A stretch of 64,000 nucleotides of DNA, from the NCBI RefSeq assembly GCF_011799805.1, contig NZ_WXUB01000001.1, forward strand, positions 1 through 64,000. Reading direction: 5' to 3'. The translations under genes and the position numbers were made by a program. The notes under the pieces were generated by a model, which saw only the letters and a list, made by a program, of their open reading frames with translations, made no database searches and was not told the DNA's origin. Each line of letters begins with the position of its first letter. Position 1 is the first letter of the stretch. Below are positions 36,033 to 44,670 of this stretch, piece after piece. This DNA comes from Maribellus sediminis (GTDB taxonomy: Bacteria; Bacteroidota; Bacteroidia; Bacteroidales; Prolixibacteraceae).

Positions 36033-37346
36033 ATGACAGATAGAAGAGAATTTATTAAAACCACAGCGATGGCTACCGCCGGTGTAACCATGGTAGCAGG
36101 GATGCCCATGGCGATGAATTCATGTGCCGGTGCTAACGACAAACTGGTATGTGCCGCGATTGGTGTGAACGGAATGGGCTTTGCCGATTTGCAAGCTTTT
36201 TTGCGTCAGGAAAATACGGAGTGTGCTGCACTTTGCGATGTTGATGAGAATGTATTGAACAGACGCATTGCCGACGTAGAAAAAATTCAGGGAACTAAAC
36301 CGAAGGGATTTAAAGATTTCAGAAAGTTGCTTGAAGAGCCCGGTATTGATGTGATCATTATCGGTACGCCCGATCACTGGCATACGCTTCCATTTGTGTA
36401 TGCTGCCCAGGAAGGCAAGCAAATTTATTGCGAGAAACCTCTTGCAAACACCATCGAAGAGATCAATGTGATGGAGCGCGCACAGCAGCGTTACGGAAAT
36501 ATTGTACAGGTAGGCCAGTGGCAACGAAGCGATAAACACTGGCTCGATGCTGTAGATTTTGTACACTCGGGGAAATTGGGGCAAATCCGTGCAGTTCGTA
36601 CCTGGTCGTATCAGGGTTGGATGAAATCGATTCCGGTTAAACCCGATGGTCCGGTTCCCGAAGGTGTAGATTACGATTTCTGGCTCGGACCGGCAAAAGC
36701 AAGGCCGTTCAATCCAAACCGTTTTCATTTCAACTTTCGCTGGTTCTGGGATTATGCCGGTGGTTTGATGACCGACTGGGGTGTGCATATCATCGATTTT
36801 GGCTTGTTCGGAATGAATGCAAAAGCACCAAAATCGGTAATGTCGATGGGAGGAAAATACGGTTACCCGGATGATGCTGCGGAAACACCAGATACCATGC
36901 AGGCACTTTTCGAATTCGACGATTATACCATGTTGTGGGATCATGCTACCAACATCGATGGAGGATATTACGGACGAAGCCATGGCGTTGGTTTTGTGGG
37001 CAATAACGGTACTTTGGTTGTCGATCGTGGCGGTTGGGAAGTAATTCCTGAAGGTGGTAAAAACCCAAGAATGGATCGCGTGGAATTAACAAAAGGCGAT
37101 GGCCAGGGATTAAATAACCACATGGAAAACTTTGTGGATTGCATCCGGAAAGGAAGTACAGATACGAACTGCCACATTGGTATTGCCGCAAATACTGCTC
37201 GTGTAGCCCACCTTGGAAACATTGCCCTTAAAACCGGCGAACGTTTGTACTGGGATGCCGAAAACAGCAAGTTCATCGGTAACGAAAAAGCAAATGTGTA
37301 CCTGACTCCAAACTACAGAGCTCCCTGGGTATTGCCAAAAATCTGA
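36033..37346 (+). CDS. Exported (Tat-signal) Gfo/Idh/MocA-family oxidoreductase
   Basis: The 437-residue protein begins MTDRREFIKTTAMATAGVTM, a twin-arginine signal, with NSCAG later in the leader that could be a lipobox. The mature part has the Rossmann N-terminus (AAIGVNGMGFADLQAF), the Lys motif IYCEKPLANTIEEI and DWGVHIIDFGLFG. Tat export of a folded NAD(P)-bound oxidoreductase is common in Bacteroidota and planctomycetes. It is the last gene of the operon; a strong hairpin terminator follows at 37371-37402. Confidence 0.9.
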   Translation: MTDRREFIKTTAMATAGVTMVAGMPMAMNSCAGANDKLVCAAIGVNGMGFADLQAFLRQENTECAALCDVDENVLNRRIADVEKIQGTKPKGFKDFRKLLEEPGIDVIIIGTPDHWHTLPFVYAAQEGKQIYCEKPLANTIEEINVMERAQQRYGNIVQVGQWQRSDKHWLDAVDFVHSGKLGQIRAVRTWSYQGWMKSIPVKPDGPVPEGVDYDFWLGPAKARPFNPNRFHFNFRWFWDYAGGLMTDWGVHIIDFGLFGMNAKAPKSVMSMGGKYGYPDDAAETPDTMQALFEFDDYTMLWDHATNIDGGYYGRSHGVGFVGNNGTLVVDRGGWEVIPEGGKNPRMDRVELTKGDGQGLNNHMENFVDCIRKGSTDTNCHIGIAANTARVAHLGNIALKTGERLYWDAENSKFIGNEKANVYLTPNYRAPWVLPKI

Positions 37347-37370
37347 TCGTTTTCTCTTATCACGATAGTT

Positions 37371-37402
37371 AAAGCAGATTCAATTTTGAGTCTGCTTTTT
37401 TG
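37371..37402 (+). terminator. Rho-independent terminator of the oxidoreductase operon
   Basis: aaagcaga (37371-37378) pairs with tctgcttt (37391-37398), extended by ttcaa/ttga inside, and is followed by a T run. The rest of the gap to 37659 holds no gene that I can see. Confidence 0.7.
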
Positions 37403-37659
37403 TTGTTTAATATTGAAAAGGTAAGTATGAAAATTATGCAACAAAGAAATACTATATAACTAGTAGTGTGTGATTTTGGTATTGAAGAAAACAGCCAGGA
37501 TTTAAATGGTTTAGGAGTTAAACAGACCAGTATAATTTACCTGCACTATTCCGTTCAAACAATCAATACCGACATCATGATTATATATCATAAGGAATTA
37601 TATAAGTGGCACTAAAACAAATAAATAAAACTACTATAAAAATAGAATAATAGCTGGTA
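37403..37659. other. AT-rich gap with no visible gene
   Basis: Convergent region between the oxidoreductase operon and the histidine kinase gene. I see no ORF, RNA or repeat worth naming beyond a small atatatcat-type palindromic stretch near 37580. Confidence 0.4.
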
Positions 37660-39138
37660 TTATACCGCAACATTATAGAGTGGGAGATTGAATTCAAAGC
37701 GCGTTCCCTGGTTCAATTTGCTATACACGTTAATGGTAGATTTGTGCAAATCGAGAATCTTTTTAACTATGGCCAAACCAAGTCCGGTACTGTTGGCACC
37801 ATTTGTTTTTTTGCCCTTGTAATACCGTGTAAAAATAAAGGGCAGTTCATCTTCTGCAATTCCTTTTCCGGTATCGGTGATTTTTACTAAAACAGCTTCT
37901 TTTTGGAGTTCCAGTTCAATGGTTACCACATCTCCGGGGCTGCAGTATTTTATGGCATTGTCGAGAATATTCTGAAATACGCGGTCGGTCATTTGAATAT
38001 CGGCATAAACCAGTGGGAGGCTTTTCGAATAAATGGTGTTGATGCTGATGTTTTTCTCGCGGGCCATAATTTGAAACTTGTCGGCCACGTCCTGAACCAA
38101 TTCAGCGACCTGAACCGGTTCCGGTTGAATCATCTGTGGATTGGTTTCCAGTTTCGACAGCTCAAACAGGTCATTCACCAGCTTGCTCAGATTTTCGGAG
38201 TTCTGTAAAATGATCTCCAAATATTTTTTTCGTTCAGTTTCTGTCAGGTTTTCATCTTTCAGTAAAATGGTTTCGGCAAAACCCTGAATGGAGGCGATCG
38301 GACTCCTGAGGTCGTGAGACACATTAGCGATCAGTTCCTTACGCAATTCCTCAACACTTTTTAGCTGAATGATATTTTGCTGGATGGTTTCGGCCATGCT
38401 GTTAAAAGTGTCGGCAACATTGGCGAGTTCACCACCGGTTTTCATATTGATACGTACAGAATGATCGCCTGATTTAAAGCGCTGGAAAGCAGCAATAATT
38501 TTATTCAGGTTTCTGGTAATGACATAAATCGCCAGCAATCCTAAAATGGAAGTCAGCAAAACCGCAATCAGAATTGTACGTACTCCAATTTTTAGGATAA
38601 AGCTGTTTTCGAGCGCCGCCATGGTCGAAGTGTACTGGTTGCTGGCCAGAATGATGTACATGTAGCCTTTCATTTGTCCGTCTTCTATAACTTCGGCTAC
38701 TGAGAATATTTTGGGCGAATCCGGATTTCTTGGGTCATCGCCTTTTATTGCCTTATCTGACTTTCGGTTAAGAAAGCTTTTTATAGGGCCAAGTGCCACA
38801 GCGTCGGTTTTTACATCCTGTTCGGGAACCACAAAAGTCAGGATCTTTCCTTCGGGATCAAGCAGATACACTTCAATACTTGGGTGAACCGCCATCATCG
38901 AATGCATCAGCACTGAAATAGCTTGTTCGTTCACTTTTCCATCAATAAATATCGGCGATACCTCTTTGATGGCACCGGCTGCAATCTCACCGTTTATTTT
39001 CTGTTGTGCTTCATCGTTGTAATCGGCCGAAAATATCACCGAGATATAAATGAATATGATGGTTAATACCACGGTGAACGCCAGGAATATTCCCGACACC
39101 TTCCAGTATAAACTGCTGAAAATCTTATTTGTCTTCAT
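37660..39138 (-). CDS. HAMP-containing sensor histidine kinase
   Basis: The 492-residue protein has two membrane helices (~13-35 and ~185-207) around a ~150-residue periplasmic sensor domain, then a HAMP domain (ITRNLNKIIAAFQRFKSGDHSVRIN). A HisKA domain with His275 follows (LIANVSHDLRSPIASIQG), then HATPase_c (NILDNAIKYC, DTGKGIAEDELPFIFTRYY, TGLGLAIVKK). It is the partner of the OmpR-type regulator whose gene overlaps it by 4 bp. The sensor domain gives no clue to the signal. Confidence 0.94.
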   Translation of the reverse strand: MKTNKIFSSLYWKVSGIFLAFTVVLTIIFIYISVIFSADYNDEAQQKINGEIAAGAIKEVSPIFIDGKVNEQAISVLMHSMMAVHPSIEVYLLDPEGKILTFVVPEQDVKTDAVALGPIKSFLNRKSDKAIKGDDPRNPDSPKIFSVAEVIEDGQMKGYMYIILASNQYTSTMAALENSFILKIGVRTILIAVLLTSILGLLAIYVITRNLNKIIAAFQRFKSGDHSVRINMKTGGELANVADTFNSMAETIQQNIIQLKSVEELRKELIANVSHDLRSPIASIQGFAETILLKDENLTETERKKYLEIILQNSENLSKLVNDLFELSKLETNPQMIQPEPVQVAELVQDVADKFQIMAREKNISINTIYSKSLPLVYADIQMTDRVFQNILDNAIKYCSPGDVVTIELELQKEAVLVKITDTGKGIAEDELPFIFTRYYKGKKTNGANSTGLGLAIVKKILDLHKSTINVYSKLNQGTRFEFNLPLYNVAV

Positions 39139-39836
39139 AATTCGTCGTTGAATTTATAACCTACTCCCCAACTCGTTAGTATGTATTTTGGGTGATTAAT
39201 ATCCGGCTCAATCTTCGACCGAAGCCGGTTGATGTGCGAGTTAACCGTATGTTCGTAGCCATTAAAATTGTAGCCCCAAACCTTGCTCAGCAAAGCGTTT
39301 CGACTGTATACCCTGCCCGGTTTTTGAGCTAGAAGCGCCAGCAAATCAAACTCCTTTGGCGTAAGATCAAGTTTGACATTCTTTAGCAATACTTTTCGTT
39401 TAACCATATCAATGTTAAGATCTTCCACCACAACCCTGTCGCCGGTATCGGCTTCATTTTCTGTGCTCAACGAATTCAACCTTCTGAGAATGGCTTTAAC
39501 ACGGGCAATAAATTCACGTACGCTAAACGGTTTGGTAAGGTAATCATCGGCCCCTGTTTCCAACCCCAGTACTTTGTCGATTTCTTCCGATTTGGCCGTA
39601 AGCATCAGGATGTGCGTTTTTATTTTGTCGGCACGCAACAAACGGCAAACTTCAAGTCCGTCCATTTTGGGCAGCATCAAATCCAGAATGATCAGACTGT
39701 ACACTCCGCTGCTTGCTTTCTGATACCCGTCAAGTCCGTCTTCCGAAACATCAACATCCAGATTCAGATCTTTCAGGTGAATGCTGACTAACTCTCTGAT
39801 GTGAGGATCGTCTTCGATCAATAAAACCTTATCCAT
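39135..39836 (-). CDS. OmpR/PhoB-family response regulator
   Basis: The 233-residue protein has a receiver domain (MDKVLLIEDDPHIREL) with phospho-acceptor Asp52 (LIILDLMLPKMDG), Thr in HILMLTAKS and Lys in DYLTKPFSVREF. A winged-helix DNA-binding domain covers ~135-233 (LDLTPKEFDLLALLAQKPGRVYSR, HINRLRSKIE). First gene of a two-gene operon with the histidine kinase. The target genes are unknown; the divergent GH2 gene at 40040 is a neighbour. Confidence 0.94.
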   Translation of the reverse strand: MDKVLLIEDDPHIRELVSIHLKDLNLDVDVSEDGLDGYQKASSGVYSLIILDLMLPKMDGLEVCRLLRADKIKTHILMLTAKSEEIDKVLGLETGADDYLTKPFSVREFIARVKAILRRLNSLSTENEADTGDRVVVEDLNIDMVKRKVLLKNVKLDLTPKEFDLLALLAQKPGRVYSRNALLSKVWGYNFNGYEHTVNSHINRLRSKIEPDINHPKYILTSWGVGYKFNDEL

Positions 39837-40039
39837 TGATTACTAATTATTTGTTACTGCAACAATAACAACAAAGTATCACAAAAAGGTCACGAAGCGG
39901 TGGATTTTTTGTCAACTCGGTTTATTTTTTTGTAAAAGATGTACGCCAAAATTTCTGTAATTGTATGAGAAGTAATGATCATAATTGTTCTTGAAATTCA
40001 CTAAATTTACACTACCTGCAAATAATTAAACTGAATGCC

Positions 40040-42835
40040 ATGAGAATTCATATTTTACTCCTTTTAGTACTTGTTGTTTTATTCTCTTGCAGCAAAAAAG
40101 AAAAAGATTCGATTCCTTTACCGGAACATCCACGGCCTAATTTCGAGCGCAGTTTGTGGCAGAATTTGAATGGTAACTGGAAATTCAGGCCCGATTCTGC
40201 CAATATAGGTTTGAAAGAAAACTGGCAGATCGCTCCTGAAAACTTCACCGATGAAATTCTGGTGCCTTTTTCATGGGCAAGTCCGGCAAGTGGAGTTCGT
40301 CTGCCAAAGGTGAATTATGCCTGGTACTCCAGAACTTTTAAGCTTGAGAAACCTGAAGACTGGCAAGGGAAACAGGTTTACCTGAATTTTTGTGCCAGCG
40401 ATTTTACTACTTCTGTGTGGATAAACGGGCAAAAAGTTGGCGACCATAATGGTGGTTATACGCCTTTCGATTTTAACATCACAAAGTATTTACAGGAAGG
40501 TGAGAATGAGCTGGTAGTTCGGGTTGAGGATGAGGAGTTGGATAACCGTCCTTCCGGCAAGCAGTATTATGGAAACGCCAAAGGTATCTGGCAAACGGTT
40601 TACCTGGAAGCACGCCCGGAGAATCATATCACCGGAATATTTTTCACTCCCGATATTGATAAAGAGGAAGTGGGCGTAAAACTGGTTTTGAATCATGAAT
40701 TGAAGGAAAATGCTGAGTTTTTGTTAGCCGGATCCGGACTTAATTTCAGAGCCGCCTTACAAGCAGGAACCAAATCACAGGAGTTTACCATTCCGATAAA
40801 AAATATGCGCTTGTGGGATCTCGATAATCCGTATTTGTACAATGTGAAAGTTTGGTTAAATGGGAATCACTGGAGCGATGATATCGCAACGTATTTTGGT
40901 ATGCGAAAAATATCGGCTGTAAATGTTCCCGGGAAAGATTTTCAGTATGTTGCGCTGAATAATAAACCGCTTTATTTGCGGCTTACACTCGATCAGAGTT
41001 ATCATCCTGAAGGTTTTTATACGTTCCCTTCCGATGAGTTTATGAAGGAAGAAATCCAGCGTGCGAAAGACCTGGGATTAAACGGAATCCGTATTCATAT
41101 TAAAGCAGAACTGCCGCGAAAACTATACTGGGCCGACAAGCTTGGATTGTTGGTTCAGGAGGATATTCCGAATTTTTGGGGCGAACCCGACAGTACCGCA
41201 AAAGCTAACTGGGAACAGGTAGCCACAGCTGAAATGGCCCGCGATTACAACTCGCCTTCCATTTTTTCGTGGGTGCTTTTCAACGAAACATGGGGCCTTT
41301 TTAGCAGGAATGAAGAGGGCCAGCGTGTTTATGCTCCCGAAACACAGGATTGGGTGCGAAGCTGGTACCACAAAGCAAAGGACTTTGATCAAACCCGTTT
41401 GGTCGAAGACAATTCACCCTGTAACTGGGATCACGTAATTACCGATATCAATACTTGGCACCGCTATTCTCCGGCGCGCCATTGGGCCGGTTTTCTCGAT
41501 ATGGTTTGCGAGAATACTTACCCGGGCTCAGGTTTTAATTTTATAGGCAACAATGTTCAGGGCAATCAGCCCATGTTTAATTCCGAATGTGGTGCAGTGT
41601 GGGGCTACAACGGAAGTACGGGCGACATTGACATTACCTGGGAATATCATATTATGATGAATGAATTCAGAAAGCGCCCGAAAATTGCAGGCTTTCTTTT
41701 TACCGAGTTTCACGATGTAATTAATGAATGGAACGGCTACTACCGTTTCGATCGCAGCAAAAAGGAATTTGGGCTCGATGAGTTGTGTCCGGGAATGACA
41801 ATGAAGGATTTTCATGCTGATCTTTATGTAGTTGCCGGAAAGGATTTCTTTCAAACTTATAAAGGAGGCAGCCCGGTGGAAATACCAATTGGTATCAGTG
41901 CGGTGAGTAGCGAAACCCCTCAGAATTTAAAGATAAGGTATACTGTTTATGGTTGGGATGCATTAGGAGATAAGCAGGAAATAAGTTCGGGTGAACAGGA
42001 AGCAAAGGCGAGAGCATTTGAATTTGTTGAACAAAATCCGATAACCATCAATCTTCCGGACATGGCTCTTACTGGTATCCTCGCTACTGAACTTGTAGAT
42101 GGTAATGGAATGGTGTTGCAACGCAATTTTGTGCCTTTCAAAGTGGAAGGAAGCCGGCCGGATGACATTCTGGTACTGACTAAATCGCCAACAGAATTTA
42201 GCGATGCTTCGTGGTCGATAAAATACCTCGCGCGGCAAAACGATCGAAAAGTGTGGGGAATGGGATCGGGTTTCTTTGAATATACTTTCGATTTGCCTGA
42301 AGGACTTTCAACTGAAAATGTGGAGTCGATCGAATTCAGGGCTGAACTGGCATCGAGGTATCCACAGGAAAAATACCTGGAAGATGGAGAGGCCGAGCGC
42401 ATTGGGATGGAAATCGTTTCGGAGAAAGGCAAAATACCGGGATACGGTCAGAACAGCTATCCGCAAACCGATCAGAAATTACATGGTTCGCTGGTAAAAA
42501 TTACGGCCAACGAAAATAAAATAGGCGAAGTGGAACTTTCCGATGATCCTGCCGACCATCGTGGCATTCTCTCGTGGATGAACCAGGAACCCGGCTCGGA
42601 GTGGGGAAGCGACGACCACAGCAAGCCGTGGCTGCTTGACGAAGCCGGATCATATGGTTACCTCGTGGTAGAAAAATTCGATGAGGCGTTAAAGAATGCA
42701 GTGCTGGAAGCCGGGCAGCTTGTTCTTCAAATGCATGTTGATGAACAGACGAAGAACCGTGGCGGACTTTCGGTTTATGGCGCCGATTCAGGCAGGTATC
42801 CTATGGATGTTAGTATTGTGATCAAAAAAAAATAG
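40040..42835 (+). CDS. GH2-family glycoside hydrolase lipoprotein
   Basis: The 931-residue protein has a lipoprotein signal (lipobox VLFSC, Cys17). A GH2 sugar-binding domain follows (RPNFERSLWQNLNGNWKFRPD, WINGQKVGDHNGGYTPFDFNI), then an Ig-like domain and a TIM barrel with acid/base Glu416 (WVLFNETWG) and nucleophile Glu516 (FNSECGAVWGYNG). A further ~350 residues form extra beta domains. GH2 lipoproteins act in the periplasm or on the surface on beta-galactosides, glucuronides or mannosides; substrate class is not clear from sequence. It converges with the AraC-type regulator gene (6 bp apart). Confidence 0.88.
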   Translation: MRIHILLLLVLVVLFSCSKKEKDSIPLPEHPRPNFERSLWQNLNGNWKFRPDSANIGLKENWQIAPENFTDEILVPFSWASPASGVRLPKVNYAWYSRTFKLEKPEDWQGKQVYLNFCASDFTTSVWINGQKVGDHNGGYTPFDFNITKYLQEGENELVVRVEDEELDNRPSGKQYYGNAKGIWQTVYLEARPENHITGIFFTPDIDKEEVGVKLVLNHELKENAEFLLAGSGLNFRAALQAGTKSQEFTIPIKNMRLWDLDNPYLYNVKVWLNGNHWSDDIATYFGMRKISAVNVPGKDFQYVALNNKPLYLRLTLDQSYHPEGFYTFPSDEFMKEEIQRAKDLGLNGIRIHIKAELPRKLYWADKLGLLVQEDIPNFWGEPDSTAKANWEQVATAEMARDYNSPSIFSWVLFNETWGLFSRNEEGQRVYAPETQDWVRSWYHKAKDFDQTRLVEDNSPCNWDHVITDINTWHRYSPARHWAGFLDMVCENTYPGSGFNFIGNNVQGNQPMFNSECGAVWGYNGSTGDIDITWEYHIMMNEFRKRPKIAGFLFTEFHDVINEWNGYYRFDRSKKEFGLDELCPGMTMKDFHADLYVVAGKDFFQTYKGGSPVEIPIGISAVSSETPQNLKIRYTVYGWDALGDKQEISSGEQEAKARAFEFVEQNPITINLPDMALTGILATELVDGNGMVLQRNFVPFKVEGSRPDDILVLTKSPTEFSDASWSIKYLARQNDRKVWGMGSGFFEYTFDLPEGLSTENVESIEFRAELASRYPQEKYLEDGEAERIGMEIVSEKGKIPGYGQNSYPQTDQKLHGSLVKITANENKIGEVELSDDPADHRGILSWMNQEPGSEWGSDDHSKPWLLDEAGSYGYLVVEKFDEALKNAVLEAGQLVLQMHVDEQTKNRGGLSVYGADSGRYPMDVSIVIKKK

Positions 42836-42841
42836 CCTGAT

Positions 42842-44005
42842 TTAGGAAGATTTCTGTTGAGAGTCGTCTTTGCGATACTGGCCGGGAGTTATTCCATTGA
42901 ATTCTTTAAAAGCCCTGGAAAAAGAATTGCTGGTTCCAAATCCGGCTTCTTCCGCAATGTACTCCAGCGTATAAGATTTATGCTCATCAGAACTTAAGAG
43001 CTTTTCGGCTTCGCGCACGCGATAATGATTTACAAATTCGTTGAAATTCATTCCAAATTCAACATTAATCAGTCTTGAAAGATAGGTTCTGTTTGTTTGC
43101 AATACCTCACAAAGGGTTGTGATTCTTAAATCAGTTTGTGTATAAATTTTTTCGTTTTCAAAAAGTTCGAGCAGTTTCTCTTTTAAAATTGATACCTGTC
43201 CGTGAACAGGTTCTTTTGGTTCGTTTTCCGTGTTAAATTCAACCAGATTTTCGGTAAGCACCTCTTGCTGATTAGCGTTAAATCCGATAATAAAATAAAT
43301 TGTACTGAACAAAAAAGAAGGAATAAGCAAACTAACCGGTTTGTGTGCAAAATAACTGCGGCCAATCAACGAAAAGACAATGCCTGCAATTGAAACAACA
43401 AGAATAATTATACTGATATCGCGAACCCATTTCATTCTTCTTCCTTCGGTATTCGAGAAATATTCATGGAGCCACACATTATACCTGTTGGCCAGGCGAA
43501 TACCGATTAGCAGATAAACTATGGATTGAATAATGAACGCGATTCTTGCAATCAGAAAAACCATGCCTTTTATACCGGTGATTGAAAAAAGATTAAGTTC
43601 TTTTAGATTTCTGGATATCAGTACTTCCTTAACATACATCACCCGTTCTTCGGGGCTGAGTACCAAAGTCAGAATAAGTGATGATAAGGCTAATATAAAG
43701 GCTGGCAGAAAATTAAGCCTAAATCTCTTCAGGTTTAATTCATGAGTCGACAGTACTAAAATGTAACCATAGAAAAGAGGATATAATGAAAGCAAGGTAA
43801 GCAAATACAGACTGTCGATAAAAGAATAAAGGTGGTAAAACTGATGGAAAAACACCGCATGTGAGCAATACAGTAAAGTGGCCGCAAGCATGAAAAGCCC
43901 CAAAACTTTGTTGGCACGTACAGGCGAATTTCTTTTTAACAGAAATACCAGGGCCCACATCAAAGTAACGTAAATAGGCAACAATAAGGATATTGATTTT
44001 ACCAT
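42842..44005 (-). CDS. Membrane-anchored AraC-family transcriptional regulator
   Basis: The 387-residue protein has about seven membrane helices in the N-terminal ~240 residues (SLLLPIYVTLMWALVFLL, VLGLFMLAATLLYCSHAVFF...). The C-terminal AraC DNA-binding domain (~285-380) shows TLCEVLQTNRTYLSRLINVEFGMNF and YIAEEAGFGTSNSFSRAFKEF. This architecture (multi-helix sensor plus AraC domain) is common in Bacteroidota and usually controls neighbouring genes. It may regulate the flanking GH2 genes; this is inferred from position only. Confidence 0.9.
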   Translation of the reverse strand: MVKSISLLLPIYVTLMWALVFLLKRNSPVRANKVLGLFMLAATLLYCSHAVFFHQFYHLYSFIDSLYLLTLLSLYPLFYGYILVLSTHELNLKRFRLNFLPAFILALSSLILTLVLSPEERVMYVKEVLISRNLKELNLFSITGIKGMVFLIARIAFIIQSIVYLLIGIRLANRYNVWLHEYFSNTEGRRMKWVRDISIIILVVSIAGIVFSLIGRSYFAHKPVSLLIPSFLFSTIYFIIGFNANQQEVLTENLVEFNTENEPKEPVHGQVSILKEKLLELFENEKIYTQTDLRITTLCEVLQTNRTYLSRLINVEFGMNFNEFVNHYRVREAEKLLSSDEHKSYTLEYIAEEAGFGTSNSFSRAFKEFNGITPGQYRKDDSQQKSS

Positions 44006-44085
44006 GTTACAAAATCGTTAGCGGTCCTAAAATTACAAAATTTACTTGTGCAGATTTCCTTTTTAGGAGGTATTCGAGCTATTTC

Positions 44086-44619
44086 TTAACGTATGTTCGG
44101 AATGGATAAAGTAGAAATATCGCTGGCTTTATCGGTAGCTTTCTTGTACTGTGAAGCAGTCAGCGCTTCAACGGCAATATCGATTGAGGCATTGTTGCCA
44201 TGGGCTCCAAACTGAACGATGATCTTGTAGGTGTCGTTTTCATCCTTTTCTTCTTTAAAAACCGCTTTAAAATTCTCGCTTTTTATTTTTGACATTCCAC
44301 CGAATTTTATAGCAAAGAATCCTTCATTGCCCTGGTAGTAATACGTTTTCTTTTTGGCATTGTAGCTGGCCTTGCTCATTGTACGGTGTTTGGGTTTGCT
44401 ATCCATGTATTTACCTTCTTGTTGCGGGAAAAGCAAGGATATCCTGTAACTGCCGGCATCGAGGTGGGTGAAACTTACTTTTCCTTTTTCTCCGGTAATC
44501 TGGTATGCGATAAGTTGCGAACCTTTTTCGAGGTACACGCCGGTGTTTTTCGCAGGTTTCCCTCCAAAGAGCAAGATTAGTCCCGTTAATAGAATCAGTA
44601 GCAATCGCATATCAATCAC
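44086..44619 (-). CDS. Exported hypothetical protein
   Basis: The 177-residue product has a signal peptide; MRLLLILLTGLILLFG at the fourth codon (44610) is the more natural start. The mature part has a beta-rich segment (GVYLEKGSQLIAYQITGEKGKVSFTH, cut here) and the sequence SYNAKKKTYYYQGNEGFFAIKFGG. I do not recognise the family. It lies between the regulator and the beta-mannosidase on the same strand, with a 51-bp gap to the latter, so it may follow it in one transcript. Confidence 0.65.
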   Translation of the reverse strand: MIDMRLLLILLTGLILLFGGKPAKNTGVYLEKGSQLIAYQITGEKGKVSFTHLDAGSYRISLLFPQQEGKYMDSKPKHRTMSKASYNAKKKTYYYQGNEGFFAIKFGGMSKIKSENFKAVFKEEKDENDTYKIIVQFGAHGNNASIDIAVEALTASQYKKATDKASDISTLSIPNIR

Positions 44620-44670
44620 TTGGTTTAAAAAAGAAAGGCACCCTATTGAGATGCCATTCTTCGTTATTGT

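Noticed and set aside
36120-36983. 287-codon minus-strand frame
   Set aside because: Antisense to the Tat-exported oxidoreductase, whose motifs are clear.
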